A stretch of 61,208 bases of DNA from Bacteroidota bacterium (GTDB lineage Bacteria; Bacteroidota; Bacteroidia; Chitinophagales; Chitinophagaceae), in the NCBI GenBank assembly GCA_023422565.1, contig JAFAGR010000031.1:1-61208 (forward strand), written 5' to 3'. The position numbers were made by a program, and so were the translations under genes. The notes below the pieces were generated by a model. The model made no database searches and was not told where the DNA came from. It was given only the letters and a program-made list of their open reading frames with translations. This document shows positions 17,204-26,420 of the stretch, piece after piece; position 1 is the first letter of the stretch; each line of letters opens with the position of its first letter.

Positions 17204-18021
17204 TAGGCCGTTATACTGCCCGTAGGCTTTAGTTCCGCAAGGAAATTTATATTTTTGAAGATCTCCAGGCTTTCATTGTACCGCTTAATATGTACAAGCC
17301 CATCGTGAACAATTCTGTAAATATTGAAACGATCGTGCAAGAGATACCAAAAATCCTGGAAGTAGGTTCTTGAATCTATATTGGAGCCGCCAAATTCAAA
17401 TTGCAAAAATTTTATCCGGTTATTTTCCAGCATCCCTTTTGCTCCGAGCAGGCATTTATATTCGTGGCCCTCAATATCCAGTTTAAGAAAATCGATCCGC
17501 GATATTTCATTTTCCAAACAGAAGCTATCAAGAGTTTGAAGTTTCACACGTTCCTCATGATTCATGGTGATACCGGCGTGATCTAATCTTCTCTTGTAAA
17601 CGGAAGAAAGCCCGGAAAAGGCGCCCGGACCGTATAATGTTTGCTCGCTTCGCTCATCGCCAAAACCAATATTAAAACTGGAAATATTTTTTCCGGCCGT
17701 GTTCTTTTCTATAACAGCAAATTTTTCAGGAGATGGTTCGATACAATAGATCTGATCAGAGTTTCGATGAAAAACTTTAGCCATCGCCAGTGAATAATCT
17801 CCGCGGTTGCCTCCCACATCAAACAATACACGGTTCTTAGTGGCTGACAGCTTCTTTTGCGCATATTTCAGAACCAGTATTTCTCCAGTTTTACTAAATA
17901 GCCCGCTCCGATTATAATTCATGCCATAAACAGATAGCTTGTAGAGCAATTGGAAAAGGGGCTGAAGAATTTTTCTCCCCGCAAAAAAGTTGATCATCCT
18001 TATACCCGATTTTATTTTCAT
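17203..18021 (-). CDS. FkbM-family methyltransferase (copy 3)
   Basis: This is the third FkbM-type SAM methyltransferase of the locus, 272 residues. VLFDVGGNRGDYSLAMAKVF is motif I near residue 65, YCIEPSPEKF the acidic loop, and RIDFLKLDIEGHEYKCLLGA the signature near residue 180. It overlaps the upstream glycosyltransferase by 4 bases and the downstream one by a single base. Like the others it probably O-methylates one sugar of the polymer; which one cannot be seen. Confidence 0.88.
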   Translation of the reverse strand: MKIKSGIRMINFFAGRKILQPLFQLLYKLSVYGMNYNRSGLFSKTGEILVLKYAQKKLSATKNRVLFDVGGNRGDYSLAMAKVFHRNSDQIYCIEPSPEKFAVIEKNTAGKNISSFNIGFGDERSEQTLYGPGAFSGLSSVYKRRLDHAGITMNHEERVKLQTLDSFCLENEISRIDFLKLDIEGHEYKCLLGAKGMLENNRIKFLQFEFGGSNIDSRTYFQDFWYLLHDRFNIYRIVHDGLVHIKRYNESLEIFKNINFLAELKPTGSITA

Positions 18022-19187
18022 CCCTGCAGTTTGTTCAATGCTAATTCTATTTTGTTAACCTGCTTAAGGTAAGTGTTGTCAGATGCGAATCGCTTCCTTT
18101 TCATTTGTAAGGTATTACTATTATACTTACCGGGAAATTTAATTACCTCGTTAAATAAAGCGGGAAGCGCGGTATTAGTCGATCGTTCCTCTAGCATTTC
18201 AACCAAACCGGTTCCCGAATAAGAAGTAATATTATTTGAAACAATCACTTTTCCAGTACTGAGAAACTCCAGCACTTTATGATAATTCGTTCCCTTGCTT
18301 TGATCTTTATTCACGTCGTAACATATAAGGAACACATCCATTTGCCGGTAGGCCCTTGCCAGCTCTGCGGTTGAAATTACGCCATGGAGTATGACATTAT
18401 CAAGTTTCCGGAGGCGACTGATGTTGGTAACCACCTCTTCAGACGCAATTCCGCCAATGTTTGAATCAACAGCACGGTACGGGCCCCAAAAGTTGAACTT
18501 TATTTCGGGGTGATCTTCAATTATTTTAAAAAGTATGGGCCAATCAATATCCTTCCTTGTCAGATTTCCGGAGATGCCGGCGTTTTCAATTGCTCTGGGC
18601 TCTTCGACGCCTTCAGAATGTTCCAAAAAATCTTCGGCCACACCGTGACCAATTAAAACTTTGGGCACAGGGAGATGATCGTACTTTGAAAGGATCTCAG
18701 AAGTGACCGAAAAAACAATATCCGCATCATCGGCGGAAGCGATGGCTGCCTTATTTAAAGGCTCATCAACCGGGAAGAAAATTTTTAAAGGAATCAAGAA
18801 GTGTTTCAATCTGAAAAAATTTCCTATGTCGAACGACCATAAAATTTGAAAGCGAACGTCCATCTTCTTCTGCAAGTGGCCGATGTGAAGGCGCATAAGA
18901 GTCTGAAAAAGACCATTCCAGTGAAATTTAACCTGGAAAGGAAAAAACAATTTATGTTCAACTACAAAAATATTTTTACCCTTGATTGGTTGAAAGATGC
19001 GGATTGACTTTCTCCACCCGGTTTCCTGCATATTCACCGGATTGAGAAAATACACTGTGTTTCCTCTCGACTCCAATGCAAGTGCATAATGATGTTTTGA
19101 AAGTAACACATTGCCCCAGTATTGTGGAGAAATGATCAAGATATTCTTATTGGAAAGAATTTTATCCGGCATGTGAGGTAAGCGCAT
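18018..19187 (-). CDS. Family 4-like glycosyltransferase
   Basis: It is a GT-B fold protein. The N-terminal half contains ILIISPQYWGNVLLSKHHYALAL and FPVDEPLNKAAIASADDADIVFSVTSEIL; the C-terminal half contains NFWGPYR, VILHGVISTAELARAYRQMDVFLICYD and SKGTNYHKVLEFLSTGKVIVSNN, typical of capsule transferases. The first ATG would overlap the aminotransferase gene by 26 bases; the ATG at residue 6 (MPDKIL) gives a smaller overlap and is an equally good start. Length is 384-389 residues. Confidence 0.83.
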   Translation of the reverse strand: MRLPHMPDKILSNKNILIISPQYWGNVLLSKHHYALALESRGNTVYFLNPVNMQETGWRKSIRIFQPIKGKNIFVVEHKLFFPFQVKFHWNGLFQTLMRLHIGHLQKKMDVRFQILWSFDIGNFFRLKHFLIPLKIFFPVDEPLNKAAIASADDADIVFSVTSEILSKYDHLPVPKVLIGHGVAEDFLEHSEGVEEPRAIENAGISGNLTRKDIDWPILFKIIEDHPEIKFNFWGPYRAVDSNIGGIASEEVVTNISRLRKLDNVILHGVISTAELARAYRQMDVFLICYDVNKDQSKGTNYHKVLEFLSTGKVIVSNNITSYSGTGLVEMLEERSTNTALPALFNEVIKFPGKYNSNTLQMKRKRFASDNTYLKQVNKIELALNKLQG

Positions 19188-20262
19188 TTGCTACCATTTC
19201 TAATTGATCTTGCCTGAGTTCAGCAAACATTGGAATGGAAAGAATTTTGCTTTGCGCATAGTGAGCCACGGGAAAATCGGTGCTTTTAAACGCGTATGGC
19301 GAGTAACATTCAAGAAAGGGTAAAGCTACCGGGTAATGAATTGCCGTTTCAATTCCGGCAACGGTAAGTTTATCCTGAAGTTTTTTTCTTTCCGAAGCCT
19401 GAATCACATACAGGTGAAAAACATGCCTGTATCCTTCCTTCTCTTTGGGCAGCACAAAGGGAGTACCCTCTAACAAACGTGCATACGTCTTAGCATGTTC
19501 GATTCTGAGATTTGTCCATTTTTCGAGATGGCGCAACTTGGCAGAAAGGATCGCAGCCTGCATGGCGTCTAACCGGCTGTTTCTTCCTTCCATAATGTGA
19601 TTGTGCTTTCCTTGTTGTCCATGATTTGAAATTGCGCGGGCCGCTTCCGCGATGGCTTGATTGTTAGTGGCCATACACCCGGCATCACCGTAAGCTCCAA
19701 GATTTTTCCCCGGATAGAAACTAAAACTCGCCGCATCTCCAAATGTTCCGGTTTTCACTCCGTTAATTGCCGCGCCGTGAGCCTGTGCACAATCCTCGAT
19801 AACAATGAGGTTATACTTTTTGGCGATGGCCATAATTGCGGGCATATCTGCGGGATGCCCGTACAAATGAACCGGAATTATCACCTTCGTTTTCGAAGTG
19901 ATCTTCTCTTCTATCAGAGAAGGATCAATAGTATAATATTTGGATTCGATATCAACAAATACTGGTTTAGCGCCCACTGAGCCAACACATTCTGATGTGG
20001 ATATCCATGAAGAGGCCGGCACAATTACTTCATCATCTTTACCGATATTAAAGACCTTCAACAATATTTCAAGAGAGTCAGTGCCGTTAGCGCAGCCGAT
20101 CACATGATCAACCCCCAGATAAGCGCTAAATTCTCCCTCGAATTTTTTCACGGCCTTACCGCCGATAAAGGCGGAATCCCTGATAGCTCCGGATATTGCG
20201 TTATCTATCTCTTCGCGAATAGACAAGTATTGTGCGTAAAGATCAACAAATGGAACAGCCAT
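19162..20262 (-). CDS. DegT/DnrJ/EryC1/StrS sugar aminotransferase (WbpE-like)
   Basis: This PLP enzyme converts a 3-keto (or 4-keto) nucleotide sugar to the amine. The lysine that holds PLP is K186 in SFYPGKNLGAYGDAG; IEDCAQAHGA carries the ring-stacking Asp, and CANGTDSLEI binds phosphate. Length (366 residues) is normal. The two genes transcribed just before it encode a WbpB-like dehydrogenase and a WbpD-like acetyltransferase, so its likely role is the WbpE step: forming the 3-amino group of UDP-2-acetamido-3-amino-2,3-dideoxyglucuronate. The gap to the acetyltransferase is 4 bases. Confidence 0.92.
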   Translation of the reverse strand: MAVPFVDLYAQYLSIREEIDNAISGAIRDSAFIGGKAVKKFEGEFSAYLGVDHVIGCANGTDSLEILLKVFNIGKDDEVIVPASSWISTSECVGSVGAKPVFVDIESKYYTIDPSLIEEKITSKTKVIIPVHLYGHPADMPAIMAIAKKYNLIVIEDCAQAHGAAINGVKTGTFGDAASFSFYPGKNLGAYGDAGCMATNNQAIAEAARAISNHGQQGKHNHIMEGRNSRLDAMQAAILSAKLRHLEKWTNLRIEHAKTYARLLEGTPFVLPKEKEGYRHVFHLYVIQASERKKLQDKLTVAGIETAIHYPVALPFLECYSPYAFKSTDFPVAHYAQSKILSIPMFAELRQDQLEMVANALTSHAG

Positions 20263-20266
20263 TCAA

Positions 20267-20731
20267 TTATAGTTTACGAATGATTTTTGCAGGATTGCCA
20301 GCGTAAATGCCCGGCTCTGTAATATTTCTTGTTACCACAGAACCTGCACCAATAACCACATCAGAACAAATATTAATCGGCAAAATAGTGGAGTTAGAAC
20401 CGATAGAGACCTTGTTTCCAATCACAGTCTGCTTCCATTTAGTTTGGTTTCCGCCTGCAGGTCCACCTTCTGAAAAGAGATCGTTTATAAAAACCACACC
20501 GTGACCGATGAAACAGTCAGATCCGATAGTAACCAATTCGCAGATAAAACTGTGTGACTGTACTTTTGTGCGGTCGCCAATCTGAACGTGTTTCTGGATC
20601 TCTGTAAAAGGACCCACAAAACAGTTGTCACCCAACCTGCAGCCATAGAGGTTAACGGGCTCAATAACTTTCACTGATTTACCAAACACCACATCCTCTG
20701 TGATGCGACTTGAAAATATTTGGGGTTGCAT
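20267..20731 (-). CDS. Hexapeptide-repeat N-acetyltransferase (WbpD-like)
   Basis: It is predicted to acetylate the 3-amino group made by the neighbouring aminotransferase, giving a 2,3-diacetamido-2,3-dideoxy uronic acid. The 154-residue protein is nearly all left-handed beta-helix: VNLYGCRLGDNCFVGPF, VQIGDRTKVQSH, VTIGSDCFIGHGVVFIND, VSIGSNSTILPI and VVIGAGSVVTRNI. Size and motif order fit WbpD/WlbB. Only one base separates it from the oxidoreductase gene and four from the aminotransferase, which places all three in one pathway. Confidence 0.88.
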   Translation of the reverse strand: MQPQIFSSRITEDVVFGKSVKVIEPVNLYGCRLGDNCFVGPFTEIQKHVQIGDRTKVQSHSFICELVTIGSDCFIGHGVVFINDLFSEGGPAGGNQTKWKQTVIGNKVSIGSNSTILPINICSDVVIGAGSVVTRNITEPGIYAGNPAKIIRKL

Positions 20732-20732
20732 A

Positions 20733-21740
20733 TTATTCTATTATAGTGGCAGACTTATAAATGCGTGAGATGATCTCAACTGTTTTCATCCCTTCGAAGG
20801 CACTCGTATTAATAGCTGCATTCTTCTCTAAAACATCAATCACATTGTCGTAAACCTTATCATGATTGCTCATAGAGCCTACATACTGTCCGTAATTGTT
20901 AGGTTTATTACCTTCCGGGAGCTCGGCAACTTTGTGATTCAATATATCCTGGTATTCCAATGTATTCAAATACTGTCCGCCAATTTTCACGGTTCCCTTC
21001 TCGCCAAAAATGGTAAGCGAGCCCTCCATATTGCGGGACAGGCAGTTCACGGTGTAGTTTATTGTACCGATTGCTCCCGAATCAAACCTAAGTATCACAA
21101 CGCCTGTGTCTTCAAATTCAATGATCTCCTTGTGAATATAATTACCCATGAAGGCCTGCACGTCGCTAACATCTCCAAACATCCAATATAAAAGATCGAT
21201 GAAATGGCTGAATTGCGTAAAAAGAGTTCCGCCATCCAATTTTTTTGTTCCCTTCCAGGAATTGCGATAGTAATCTTCATTACGATTCCAAAAGCAGTTG
21301 AGCTGTATGCTCATCACTCTTCCCAGCTTTCCTTCATCAAGCAATTCTTTCACAGCGGCCACAGGAGGATTAAACCGGTTTTGTTTGATGGCGAAAAGGC
21401 GCTTGTTGGCTTTTTCCGCTGATTGAATCATTCTACCGCATTCATTAACAGAAAGGCCCATTGGCTTTTCACAGAGTACGTGAAAACCGTTTTGAAAACA
21501 CAGGATGGAATGCTCTGCATGCAGCCCGTTCGGAGAGCATATCGCTACAACGTTTATATCCAGGCCGGAACCGCAAAGTTCTTCTGCGGTATAAAACGCT
21601 TTGCAATTGTATTGGGAGGCGAGGGCATCGGCTTTTGCAACGTCTATATCACAAACTGCCACCAGCTTTCCTTTTTTACTTATGTGCTCTGCATGCCTTT
21701 GGGCTATGCGGCCACAGCCTATTATTCCAAAAGAAATCAT
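20733..21740 (-). CDS. Gfo/Idh/MocA oxidoreductase (WbpB/WlbA-like)
   Basis: This NAD-dependent dehydrogenase is predicted to oxidise C3 of UDP-N-acetylglucosaminuronate. The Rossmann motif GIIGCGRIAQRHA is at residues 4-16, CEKPMGLS is the catalytic-lysine EKP motif near residue 95, and GGTLFTQFSHFIDLLYWMFGDV is the WlbA-type active-site helix with the conserved His. Length (335 residues) is typical. Adjacent acetyltransferase and aminotransferase genes complete a WbpB-D-E set. WbpA (the C6 dehydrogenase supplying the substrate) and the C2 epimerase WbpI are not in this window. Confidence 0.9.
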   Translation of the reverse strand: MISFGIIGCGRIAQRHAEHISKKGKLVAVCDIDVAKADALASQYNCKAFYTAEELCGSGLDINVVAICSPNGLHAEHSILCFQNGFHVLCEKPMGLSVNECGRMIQSAEKANKRLFAIKQNRFNPPVAAVKELLDEGKLGRVMSIQLNCFWNRNEDYYRNSWKGTKKLDGGTLFTQFSHFIDLLYWMFGDVSDVQAFMGNYIHKEIIEFEDTGVVILRFDSGAIGTINYTVNCLSRNMEGSLTIFGEKGTVKIGGQYLNTLEYQDILNHKVAELPEGNKPNNYGQYVGSMSNHDKVYDNVIDVLEKNAAINTSAFEGMKTVEIISRIYKSATIIE

Positions 21741-21747
21741 TATTAAT

Positions 21748-22959
21748 TTATTTCAACGATAAAAGAAAATCTATAAAAGAGCGATTAAGTTTGTCTGCAT
21801 CACTACGCTCTTTAAACCTGTTTAGCGCTGCCTCGCGCATCTTCAACTTTTCATTCTTATCTAAATTATAGAACCAAAGAAGGTGTTGAGCAAGCCGGGT
21901 CGCATCAAGATCCGCATCAACCAATTTGCCCACGCATTCATCTACAATTTCACCTGTGCCTCCAACCGATGTTGCAATTACCGGTATACCGGCAGAAAGC
22001 GCTTCCATAACAGACACAGGTACACCTTCTGTAGTACTTGCGTTTACAAACAGATCAACAGGTTGATTAATATAATAGTTCATCACCTCCTCGCTTCTCA
22101 CCACACCTACCAGATTCACTGAAACATTTGCAGGCAGGTTTTCAGTCGCTTTCCTCATTAATTCGATGCCGTCTCCACCGCCAATATGCGTCCAAATAAC
22201 AGGAAAGTTTACTTTTCTAACCGCATTCAATATCAGATCAACTCTTTTCAATGGCTTGATTTCCGAACAACTGTAAACCCTAAGTACGCCATCAGTAGAA
22301 ACCTTTGAAAGGCCCTTGAATTTTGTTCCCAGTCTGAACATTTTTTCCTTCCCTTTTATACCAGGGTACTGCGCTAACATATAACGCATTCCGTGGTTCG
22401 AAATGAAAACAGCATTGTCCAGCTTTCTCACCAGATCTTCCCTGAAAGGAATGTAGCCATTGTTTCGTTCGTCATAAAGATCATAACCGTGAAATCTCAC
22501 AATTATTTTTTTGAAACCGTATAAGTAGGGAACCAGTAAACTGCTGCCTACACCCCAGTAAAAGTATAATATTGTATTCTCCTTGTCAGGAAGTTGGTTC
22601 AGTCGCTTATAAAAATCTCCCTTAACCATCAGCTCCGTTTTATTCACGCTGTCCAGAAATTTAATTAGCTTCTCACGCGATCGAAAAACTCCCTGTCTGA
22701 AAAATTCCTTAAAGTAGGTTTTGAATCGCGGTGAGATTAATGCCCTTAATCGCTTTAATTTCAAATACGGTTGATAAGAAAAGACAGGTGGCCACACTTC
22801 TATTCCATTTATTTCATCTACTCGATCGTTTCCGGTATAGATGAATGGAACTATTGCCACCTCATCAAAAGCGTATTTGATAAGCAGGAGTTCATTCTCC
22901 TTCCATTGCTGCCTGTTAGAGTAAGGGAAACGGGTAGTTAAGAAAATGAGCCGGCTCAC
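21748..22959 (-). CDS. Family 4 glycosyltransferase
   Basis: It is a 403-residue GT-B fold transferase. The acceptor half has FLTTRFPYSNRQQWKENELLLI and LFHGYDLYDERN; the donor half has VYSCSEIKPLKRVDLILNAV, THIGGGDG and LFVNASTTEGVPVSVMEALSAGIPVIATSVGGTGE with the E-x7-E pair, which marks it as amylovoran AmsK/WcaL-like. It overlaps the methyltransferase gene by 4 bases and precedes the WbpB-like gene by 7. It may add one of the uronic sugars made next door, which is inference. Confidence 0.9.
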   Translation of the reverse strand: MSRLIFLTTRFPYSNRQQWKENELLLIKYAFDEVAIVPFIYTGNDRVDEINGIEVWPPVFSYQPYLKLKRLRALISPRFKTYFKEFFRQGVFRSREKLIKFLDSVNKTELMVKGDFYKRLNQLPDKENTILYFYWGVGSSLLVPYLYGFKKIIVRFHGYDLYDERNNGYIPFREDLVRKLDNAVFISNHGMRYMLAQYPGIKGKEKMFRLGTKFKGLSKVSTDGVLRVYSCSEIKPLKRVDLILNAVRKVNFPVIWTHIGGGDGIELMRKATENLPANVSVNLVGVVRSEEVMNYYINQPVDLFVNASTTEGVPVSVMEALSAGIPVIATSVGGTGEIVDECVGKLVDADLDATRLAQHLLWFYNLDKNEKLKMREAALNRFKERSDADKLNRSFIDFLLSLK

Positions 22960-23681
22960 TTATTAAACAAAGGTGATTCAAAAGTAAACACAAGCGTTTC
23001 CCGGAGAGCAGGATGGCGCCTTATCGCCCTTCTGAAAAACCATTTACCAGGGTCGTTATTCTGACAATACTCAAACTCCACAGGCTGCCAACCAGCCTGA
23101 AGACCAACCTTGGCGAGTGTATAAGGAGTAAACCAAAAGCGGTGATCAGAATTAATATACTCCTTATGCAACCTTGCCATTCTGAAATTCATCAGGCAGG
23201 TTGCATTAGGTACAGATATGATTATGGCGCGAACATAGGAACCGTATTTCTCAAGCAAACGTTTTAAAAAGTCAACAGGATTGTCAACATGTTCTAAGAT
23301 CTCTCCCAGCAACATAATGTCCCAACGTTCGGCGGTTATTGCGGCAAGAGGTTCATCATTTATCACATCATGCAAAAAAAGATCGGGGAAGGAATGGTTA
23401 GCCTTGAAGTATGCTATTGCTTCTTCGCTTATATCTACACCGATCACTTTTTCAGCTACGGCTAAAAGCCTTTTATGCAGCCATGTATTCGCCTTAATCT
23501 TTCCTTCAACAAGTGGTATGTGGTCTGCAAAACCAATGTGCACTATGCGCTTACTTTTACATTTTTCTATAAGGAGAGTCAACCTGTCTTTATTAGCACC
23601 TCCGTTACTTACCGGAAAAACCAATGAGTTTGAAAATTTACTGCCCTTAAGAAATGGTAGAAAAGCGGGATCGATCTTCAT
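22956..23681 (-). CDS. Class I SAM-dependent methyltransferase
   Basis: The 241-residue protein has a Methyltransf_11/23-like core: RIVHIGFADHIPL as a divergent motif I, KVIGVDISEEAI as motif II and WDIMLLGEILEHVDNPVDFLKRLL as the post-I block, with IIISVPNAT as motif III. The N-terminal 60 residues are less conserved. It lies between a GT2 gene (13-base gap) and a GT4 gene (4-base overlap), so a sugar methyl or chain-capping role is likely but not proven. Confidence 0.82.
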   Translation of the reverse strand: MKIDPAFLPFLKGSKFSNSLVFPVSNGGANKDRLTLLIEKCKSKRIVHIGFADHIPLVEGKIKANTWLHKRLLAVAEKVIGVDISEEAIAYFKANHSFPDLFLHDVINDEPLAAITAERWDIMLLGEILEHVDNPVDFLKRLLEKYGSYVRAIIISVPNATCLMNFRMARLHKEYINSDHRFWFTPYTLAKVGLQAGWQPVEFEYCQNNDPGKWFFRRAIRRHPALRETLVFTFESPLFNK

Positions 23682-23694
23682 TGAGCTTGATTTG

Positions 23695-24519
23695 TCAGAC
23701 CTTGAATATTGATTTATACAATTTCAAAATTCTGTGTTTTCTGTGAAATTTTTTGTGATCTGCCTCCAGGAGGCCAAGCGCCACCATACGTTCTTCTTCG
23801 TTCAGCGGGCAGTTCGGATGCTGAAGCGCCGTTTTTATTAAACTATATTTCAAATTAACTTTGGCATATACATCATCCTTGTACTTTTCACTTGCAGGGT
23901 GATCCCTGTTCCATGACACATCACCCTCAATGAGCAGGATAGGATATTCGGCTGCAACCTTCATCCAATATTCTGCATCCCCAAGTTGATTTAAACCTGA
24001 GAAACCTCCGGTAGACTCAAACACACTCCGGCGAATGATCACGGAAGTTGGCGCATTGCCAAAAAGGAAGTTGCCCTTTAAAAATGATGTTGTATAGCTT
24101 TCTGCCGGAGACAACAAAACAGGAAAAGGCTCCTCTTTCAATCCTCTCTTTGCAAGGCCCAAAGCCGCAGAAGGATGGTCTTCCATTCTGTCTACCATAA
24201 TATTCAATCCATACGGGTAAAGTACATCATCTGAATCCAGATATTTCAGGTACACACCTTTTGCGTATGACGCGGCTTTATTTCGATTGGGATAATCGGA
24301 AAGGTTTTTACTGTTAACAAACACCCGAACCCGGCTATCCTGTTGTTCGAACCGCCGCGCAACTTTCAGTGACCCGTCTTGTGAGCAATCATCAACAATT
24401 ATCAGTTCCAGATTTTCATAATTGCAGGTCAGAACACTTTCAATTGCTTCGGCGATCAGTGCTTCCCGGTTGTAAACCGTCATCAGTACACTGACAAGTG
24501 GATTGCTGTTTCGCATCAA
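23695..24519 (-). CDS. Family 2 glycosyltransferase (tandem copy 4)
   Basis: It is the last transcribed of four adjacent GT2 genes. The GT-A core shows PLVSVLMTVYNREALIAEAIESVL, LIIVDDCSQDGS and the metal-binding YLDSDDVLY near residue 95; QLGDAEYWMKVA is the acceptor-side block. It is 274 residues long and closely similar at its N-terminus to the next gene (24520-25365), including the NREALIAE(A/S)IESVL string, so the two look like duplicates that later diverged. Donor unknown. Confidence 0.92.
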   Translation of the reverse strand: MMRNSNPLVSVLMTVYNREALIAEAIESVLTCNYENLELIIVDDCSQDGSLKVARRFEQQDSRVRVFVNSKNLSDYPNRNKAASYAKGVYLKYLDSDDVLYPYGLNIMVDRMEDHPSAALGLAKRGLKEEPFPVLLSPAESYTTSFLKGNFLFGNAPTSVIIRRSVFESTGGFSGLNQLGDAEYWMKVAAEYPILLIEGDVSWNRDHPASEKYKDDVYAKVNLKYSLIKTALQHPNCPLNEEERMVALGLLEADHKKFHRKHRILKLYKSIFKV

Positions 24520-25365
24520 TTATTTGTTAATCCTGATTTTCTTTACAAAAAAGTAGCAATCAATATAGGTTCTTATTTGTTGAAATTTTCCTCGCTTCAA
24601 GCCAGACATTATAAACCCGGCATACCGTTTTAATCTGGTTCGCCTGATCTTCGCAATTTCAAACGAAGTAAGTTTACATTTCGGATCGAGCAGGTATTTC
24701 CATTTTATTCTTTCTCCAAACCTTATATATTTCTTTTGGTCAGACAGTTCCTGATTGGCGTGGCGCCTCTGCCAGACAAGGCCGGAAGGCAAAACTACCA
24801 CGGGATAATTAAGCGCGATACGGTACCACATATCAGTATCGCTGATCATCCTACCCTCATCAAATTTTCCCAATCCAAAAAATGCATCCCGCCGCAAAAT
24901 CGCGGTTAAAGGGCCTCCATGAAACAAACCTTCACCAAAAAAATGACAGGTGTATGCATCCCGCGGTTCAAGGCAGATCGGCAGAGCCTTGCCACGCCTT
25001 TCTGCGAGGGAAGAAAAACCGGCGCCTGCCTGAGGAAATTTCTCCATTGATTCAACCATCGCTTCCAAACCATGCGAAAAGATCAGATCGTCTGAATCTA
25101 CATACTTTATATACTTTCCCCTTGCGAGTTCCGCCGCCCGGTTCCGGTTAGGATAGTCGCCAAGATTATGCTTGTTAACATATACGGTCACTCTGGTATC
25201 GCTTAATGCGTACTTTTTCGCAATATCGGCAGTTCCATCGGTTGAAGCGTCGTCAACAATAAGAAGTTCAAAATCTGTGAATGAAGAAGAAAGCACACTT
25301 TCAATCGACTCCGCAATTAACGCTTCACGATTATAACTTGTCATTAAAACACTTACCAGCGGCAT
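24520..25365 (-). CDS. Family 2 glycosyltransferase (tandem copy 3)
   Basis: This GT-A enzyme of 281 residues shares its opening VSVLMTSYNREALIAESIESVL, the LLIVDDASTDGT motif and DYPNRNRAAELARGKYIKYVDSDD with copy 4, which marks a tandem duplication. MISDTDMWYRIALNYPVVVLP forms the acceptor half. It starts one base over the end of copy 2 and stops directly against copy 4, so all four GT2 genes are translated from one message. Confidence 0.92.
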   Translation of the reverse strand: MPLVSVLMTSYNREALIAESIESVLSSSFTDFELLIVDDASTDGTADIAKKYALSDTRVTVYVNKHNLGDYPNRNRAAELARGKYIKYVDSDDLIFSHGLEAMVESMEKFPQAGAGFSSLAERRGKALPICLEPRDAYTCHFFGEGLFHGGPLTAILRRDAFFGLGKFDEGRMISDTDMWYRIALNYPVVVLPSGLVWQRRHANQELSDQKKYIRFGERIKWKYLLDPKCKLTSFEIAKIRRTRLKRYAGFIMSGLKRGKFQQIRTYIDCYFFVKKIRINK

Positions 25366-26420
25366 CAGATATTGATGATCGTTTCGTAGCGCGCAAGCAC
25401 ACTTTTAAGTTGTTCAACCTCATCATGGCTCATCTGAGAACGATAAGAACTACGCACTTTAAGCGCCCTTGCAGCAAGCAGGAAAAATGCAATTCTTTGA
25501 AGCCAGTACCGTCGCTTTTTCAGTGAACCGAGAATTCGCAGAAAGGTGAAAACCCTCCGATCGGCAAATGGAATCACAGCGAAGTGGGAACGAAGGCCTT
25601 CCAGTGAATTTTCGGGAAGGTATCCGCACTTATTATAATAGGAAATTAACTCTCGGGAAATGTGATATAATAAGATCTTTTTTTGTGGATTATTCAGACG
25701 GGGATGCGCCAGGTAACGGATTTTCTCGCTGACCCGATTTGCGATTTTTACGGGATCAAAATGACTGTCGCTTATTCGGGAAGATTTTGGGTTACGCCTG
25801 ATAAAATTATCGGGCAGTGCCTTTGCCTTAATATAAGCAGGGTTTGAAAGTAAAGCATGTACATGAAACTCCCAATCCTGCCCTGATAATAGATTCTCGT
25901 TAAAGATTACGCCAGCTTGTTCCAAAAAGCTTCTTCTCCACATTCCCCCCGCAGTATGCCATACGGGATCTCCCGATAAAAAGCGGTCAAGATCCCGTTC
26001 TTTAGTAAACCTGTTCCAAAGTACCGGGGTATCAGCCGGGGATGAGGTGAAAAAAGCCGAGGAGAAAACATAAAGATCAGCCCCGGCATTTTCTTCTATC
26101 ATTTTTAAGCGACCATTTATACAATCTGCCGCAAGCAGATCATCAGAGTCGAGAAACATAACCCATTCGCCCAAAGCATTTTCAAAGCCTATGTTTCTGC
26201 ATGTACACGCTCCCGACGGAAACCTGTTTCGCTGAAAAATCTTTATGCGTGAATCCTCATGCTGTAACTGCTTTGCTACAAGAAGTGTATCATCGTCGCT
26301 TCTATCATCTACAATTATCCATTCGATATGGTCTCCGCTTTGCTGCCTTATCGTTGCTGCAGTTTGCTGCAACAACTCCGCACGATTGAAAGTTGGGGTT
26401 ATAATACTTACACTAATCAA
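25365..26420 (-). CDS. Family 2 glycosyltransferase (tandem copy 2)
   Basis: It is a 351-residue GT2 enzyme with SIITPTFNRAELLQQTAATI, WIIVDDRSDDDTLL and WVMFLDSDDLLAADC as the N-terminal GT-A motifs, LSGQDWEFHVHAL as the acceptor loop, and a C-terminal basic helical region of about 100 residues that copies 3 and 4 lack. The best relative in the window is copy 1 directly upstream (same FLDSDDLL and QDWxFHV blocks and similar length). The two overlap by 4 bases. Confidence 0.91.
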   Translation of the reverse strand: MISVSIITPTFNRAELLQQTAATIRQQSGDHIEWIIVDDRSDDDTLLVAKQLQHEDSRIKIFQRNRFPSGACTCRNIGFENALGEWVMFLDSDDLLAADCINGRLKMIEENAGADLYVFSSAFFTSSPADTPVLWNRFTKERDLDRFLSGDPVWHTAGGMWRRSFLEQAGVIFNENLLSGQDWEFHVHALLSNPAYIKAKALPDNFIRRNPKSSRISDSHFDPVKIANRVSEKIRYLAHPRLNNPQKKILLYHISRELISYYNKCGYLPENSLEGLRSHFAVIPFADRRVFTFLRILGSLKKRRYWLQRIAFFLLAARALKVRSSYRSQMSHDEVEQLKSVLARYETIINI

